64,000 nt of DNA from Acanthacorydalis orientalis. Its lineage: Eukaryota > Arthropoda > Insecta > Megaloptera > Corydalidae. Location: positions 36,344,818 through 36,408,817 of the forward strand of contig CM068315.1 in the NCBI GenBank assembly GCA_034766995.1, in the 5' to 3' direction. The translations under genes and the position numbers were made by a program. The notes beneath the pieces are model-generated. The model was not told the origin of the DNA. It saw only the letters and a program-made list of their open reading frames with translations, and did not search any database. Positions within the stretch are counted from its first letter, which is position 1. Every line of letters starts with the position of its first letter. Positions 61,883 through 64,000 of the stretch are shown here, piece after piece.

Positions 61883-62592
61883 CACAGATGTTTTTGTTTA
61901 TTATTATTATATATATATACATATATAAATTCATTATTTAATAAAAATTTGTTTTTCAACAACATATAGAGTTAGTCTTTCCATTATTTCAAATTATATT
62001 AACTTATAACAGCAATATTTAGTTTAATTGCGAAAATTTGTGTTATTTAGTATGATTCTATATTACTCTGATTTTATATTTTAATATTAAATGTAAGGTA
62101 TGAAAATATCTGCTCGCATAAATGTTATCAAAAAACGAAATTAAATAATTAATCAATTTCTTTATTTGCGAAATACGCATAATTAGATCTAAGTTTAAAA
62201 TTCTATCCAGATCAATTTGGTTAAAACATAGCTTCAAAAAAGATCACATGTTAAGTTAAAAAGATTATCCTTTTATATAGAAATTAAATTCTTGACATCA
62301 TTCGTATCAATGTTAAATATATCGTCTATCCAATAGTTAGCAAAAGCAGCCCTTGCACTCAGAACCCTCCCAAAAACCGTTTTATGTAACTCTGGGGGAT
62401 TGTGATCTTTATTTAAGCACTATTGGAATATGGTTTTGTTACGACTTATCATTAATTTTAATGATAAAACAAAATATTGATGTGATACCAAACTATTATA
62501 TGTAAGGTTCAAACTTAAAAGGGAAGAAATAAAATTAAAACTATGACAAAGTAGTAGGATACCTATAGTAATTGAAATGCTGCGACTCGTGT
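61883..62592. other. AT-rich intergenic DNA
   Basis: A short (TA)n run at 61904-61926. A small mixed-composition patch at 62335-62410 (AGAACCCTCCCAAAAACCG) of unknown origin. No gene. Confidence 0.5.
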
Positions 62593-62593
62593 G

Positions 62594-62664
<71 letters not shown>

Positions 62665-62682
62665 ATATATATAGAGAGAGAG
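62593..62682. repeat. (TA)n block with ACATA and GTATG interruptions and a GA tail
   Basis: TA runs at 62593-62607 and about 62610-62655, then GTATGTATA and five GA units. Confidence 0.93.
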
Positions 62683-63541
62683 TTATAAGTATTTCAAATC
62701 TTTGAAGTGTGTATAAAAAATAAATTTTTAAAAACATCATATCTAATATATTTAACAAAAATAACAGTATTGAAAATGATAAAGTATTTAAAGGATCACA
62801 AATTATTCATAAATTTTCTTCAAGTACGTTAAGTTAAACCGAATGAGAATTAGTTGTATTTATATATACTTTCAAGAAGATACGAATAAATTAACACTAG
62901 TGAATTTGGAACTTTACATTAACTTGATACATGTTATAAATCCAAATTCTGATTTATGATTATCATATGATTTATTTTTAAGAACAAAAGATAACAAATG
63001 GTAGACGCATGTTTTCTTTTCCAAAATACTACACGTAATGAAAAAAATTTCTGAAATCTAGAGCTATATATCTTTTCTAAATTAGATGATTATATTTTTT
63101 TCAGGCATGAAATAGTACAGTGGAAATGATTTCCCATGAGTATCATACGTTTAGTCCTATATAATATTATGGAATCAATAAATTGATTTCATGATATTAC
63201 ACGAACTGATTGCAAGTGGCACGTAATTGATTGACTATAATCGGTTATTATTAAATATCCCACCCTGCCACTCATACTACTTGTTTTTGTATCATTTTAT
63301 ATATTGATTGAATTTAATTTACATAAATTTAATTAATTATAAATTCAAATCTATTTATAATATCCAATATTGTTTATTTTGGTACATTATGAGTACGATA
63401 ATTTTCAGAGATTAAAGTAAAATTTTGATTAAAATGAAAATTGTGTTATTGATTAATATTTAATAACTTTTACGATGATTTTATATTTAGTTAGTCTTTA
63501 TAATATTATTTTACTATTCTCCAATACTAATACCAAAACAC

Positions 63542-63544
<3 letters not shown>
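62683..63544. other. AT-rich intergenic DNA
   Basis: Nothing recognised. Confidence 0.55.
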
Positions 63545-63592
<48 letters not shown>

Positions 63593-63594
63593 TA
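63545..63594. repeat. (TA)n tract abutting a mariner end
   Basis: TA run with one TAATATA phase shift, ending at the target-site TA (63593-63594) of the mariner. Confidence 0.93.
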
Positions 63595-64000
63595 CGTGGG
63601 TCATTAGTTAAGTATAGTAAAAAAGCAAGTTAACACCGTTTTTTGAAAAAAAAACGATTTTATTTTTCGAAATAGTTTCTAATGAGTGTTATACACTTGG
63701 TTCAGAAAGTCTGTACCTACAATACCTATTGATGGTAAAGAATTTCTTTCCACTAAGCTAATTTTTTAAGTTTTCAAGAGGAAAAATTCGCACGGGGCCA
63801 TGTTTGGGGAATAGTGTGGACGAGGAATCAATTCGAAGCCTAATCCGTGCAATTTTGCCATTGCGACGGTAGATTGTAGGACGGCGCGTTAACCTGGTAA
63901 AAGAGCACTATTTTTCCTCCAATCTTGGCCATTTTTATTTCAGTTCTTTTTTTAAACGGCCCAATAATTTTGTATAAAGACTCCTGTTGTGTATAATAAT
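63595..64000 (-). mobile_element. irritans-like mariner, 3' part, continues beyond the window
   Basis: The terminus at 63595 reads CGTGGGTCATTAGTTAAGTA, then TAGTAAAAAAG, nearly the same as the right end of the element at 23396 (GGTC, then GAAGTATGGTAAAAAAG), so both belong to one family. The minus-strand reading from 64000 gives GRLKKELK, KWPRLEEK, FYQVNAPSY, GFELIPRPHYSPNMAPC, then FFLLKT with broken frames. The catalytic HQDNAP motif has Val instead of Asp here too, and the SPDLAPSD motif reads SPNMAPCE. The rest of the element lies outside the window. Confidence 0.85.

Noticed and set aside
61717..61941. 74-codon plus-strand hydrophobic frame
   Set aside because: It is antisense to the RTE reverse-transcriptase fragment, whose minus-strand motifs are recognisable.

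Overview
The window is about 64 kb of extremely AT-rich eukaryotic nuclear DNA (roughly a fifth to a quarter G+C by eye). I found no convincing host protein-coding gene, rRNA or tRNA, and no bacterial gene organisation. The transposons are Tc1/mariner-superfamily elements of types common in insects: SETMAR/Hsmar1-like (cecropia-type) mariners, irritans-like mariners and insect IS630-like transposases. With one RTE-type LINE tail, a pogo/Tigger-like MITE and about 70 (TA)n tracts, they point to an insect. A hymenopteran is my best guess, but this is inference and no host gene confirms it.

Layout. 0-8 kb: AT-rich spacer with two less AT-rich islands, one HTH-only mariner derivative (3.85 kb) and one palindromic MITE (5.9 kb). 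8.4-15.1 kb: the densest transposon block, with a 1.25 kb IS630-like element, a 1.28 kb mariner, an internally deleted mariner that has a (TA)n tract inside it, and another small mariner derivative. 15-30 kb: two MITE copies, a GC-elevated island at 21.6-21.97 kb, an irritans-like deleted mariner (23.4 kb) and an HTH-only mariner (26.6 kb). 29.9-36 kb: a deleted mariner, the best-preserved MITE copy and two HTH-only mariners. 38.7-39.9 kb: a second IS630-like element, of another family. 40-46 kb: several GC-elevated islands and the richest microsatellite zone, with an 11-bp minisatellite. 49-50.4 kb: a mariner end and a pogo-like MITE. 57.3-57.8 kb: a third copy of the deleted mariner. 61.3-61.9 kb: a 79-bp mariner remnant and the RTE tail. 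63.6-64 kb: an irritans-like mariner that runs off the window.

Every transposase copy is broken by stops, frameshifts, deletions or lost catalytic residues, so the window looks like a gene desert used as a graveyard for TA-target transposons. The most unusual pattern is that long (TA)n tracts directly abut the terminal inverted repeats of about half of these elements, often on both sides. In one family a tract can be seen to have grown inside one copy from a short seed kept in its two sister copies. Moderately GC-rich, unique-looking islands in the otherwise very AT-rich background are the best candidates for host regulatory or non-coding RNA sequence.
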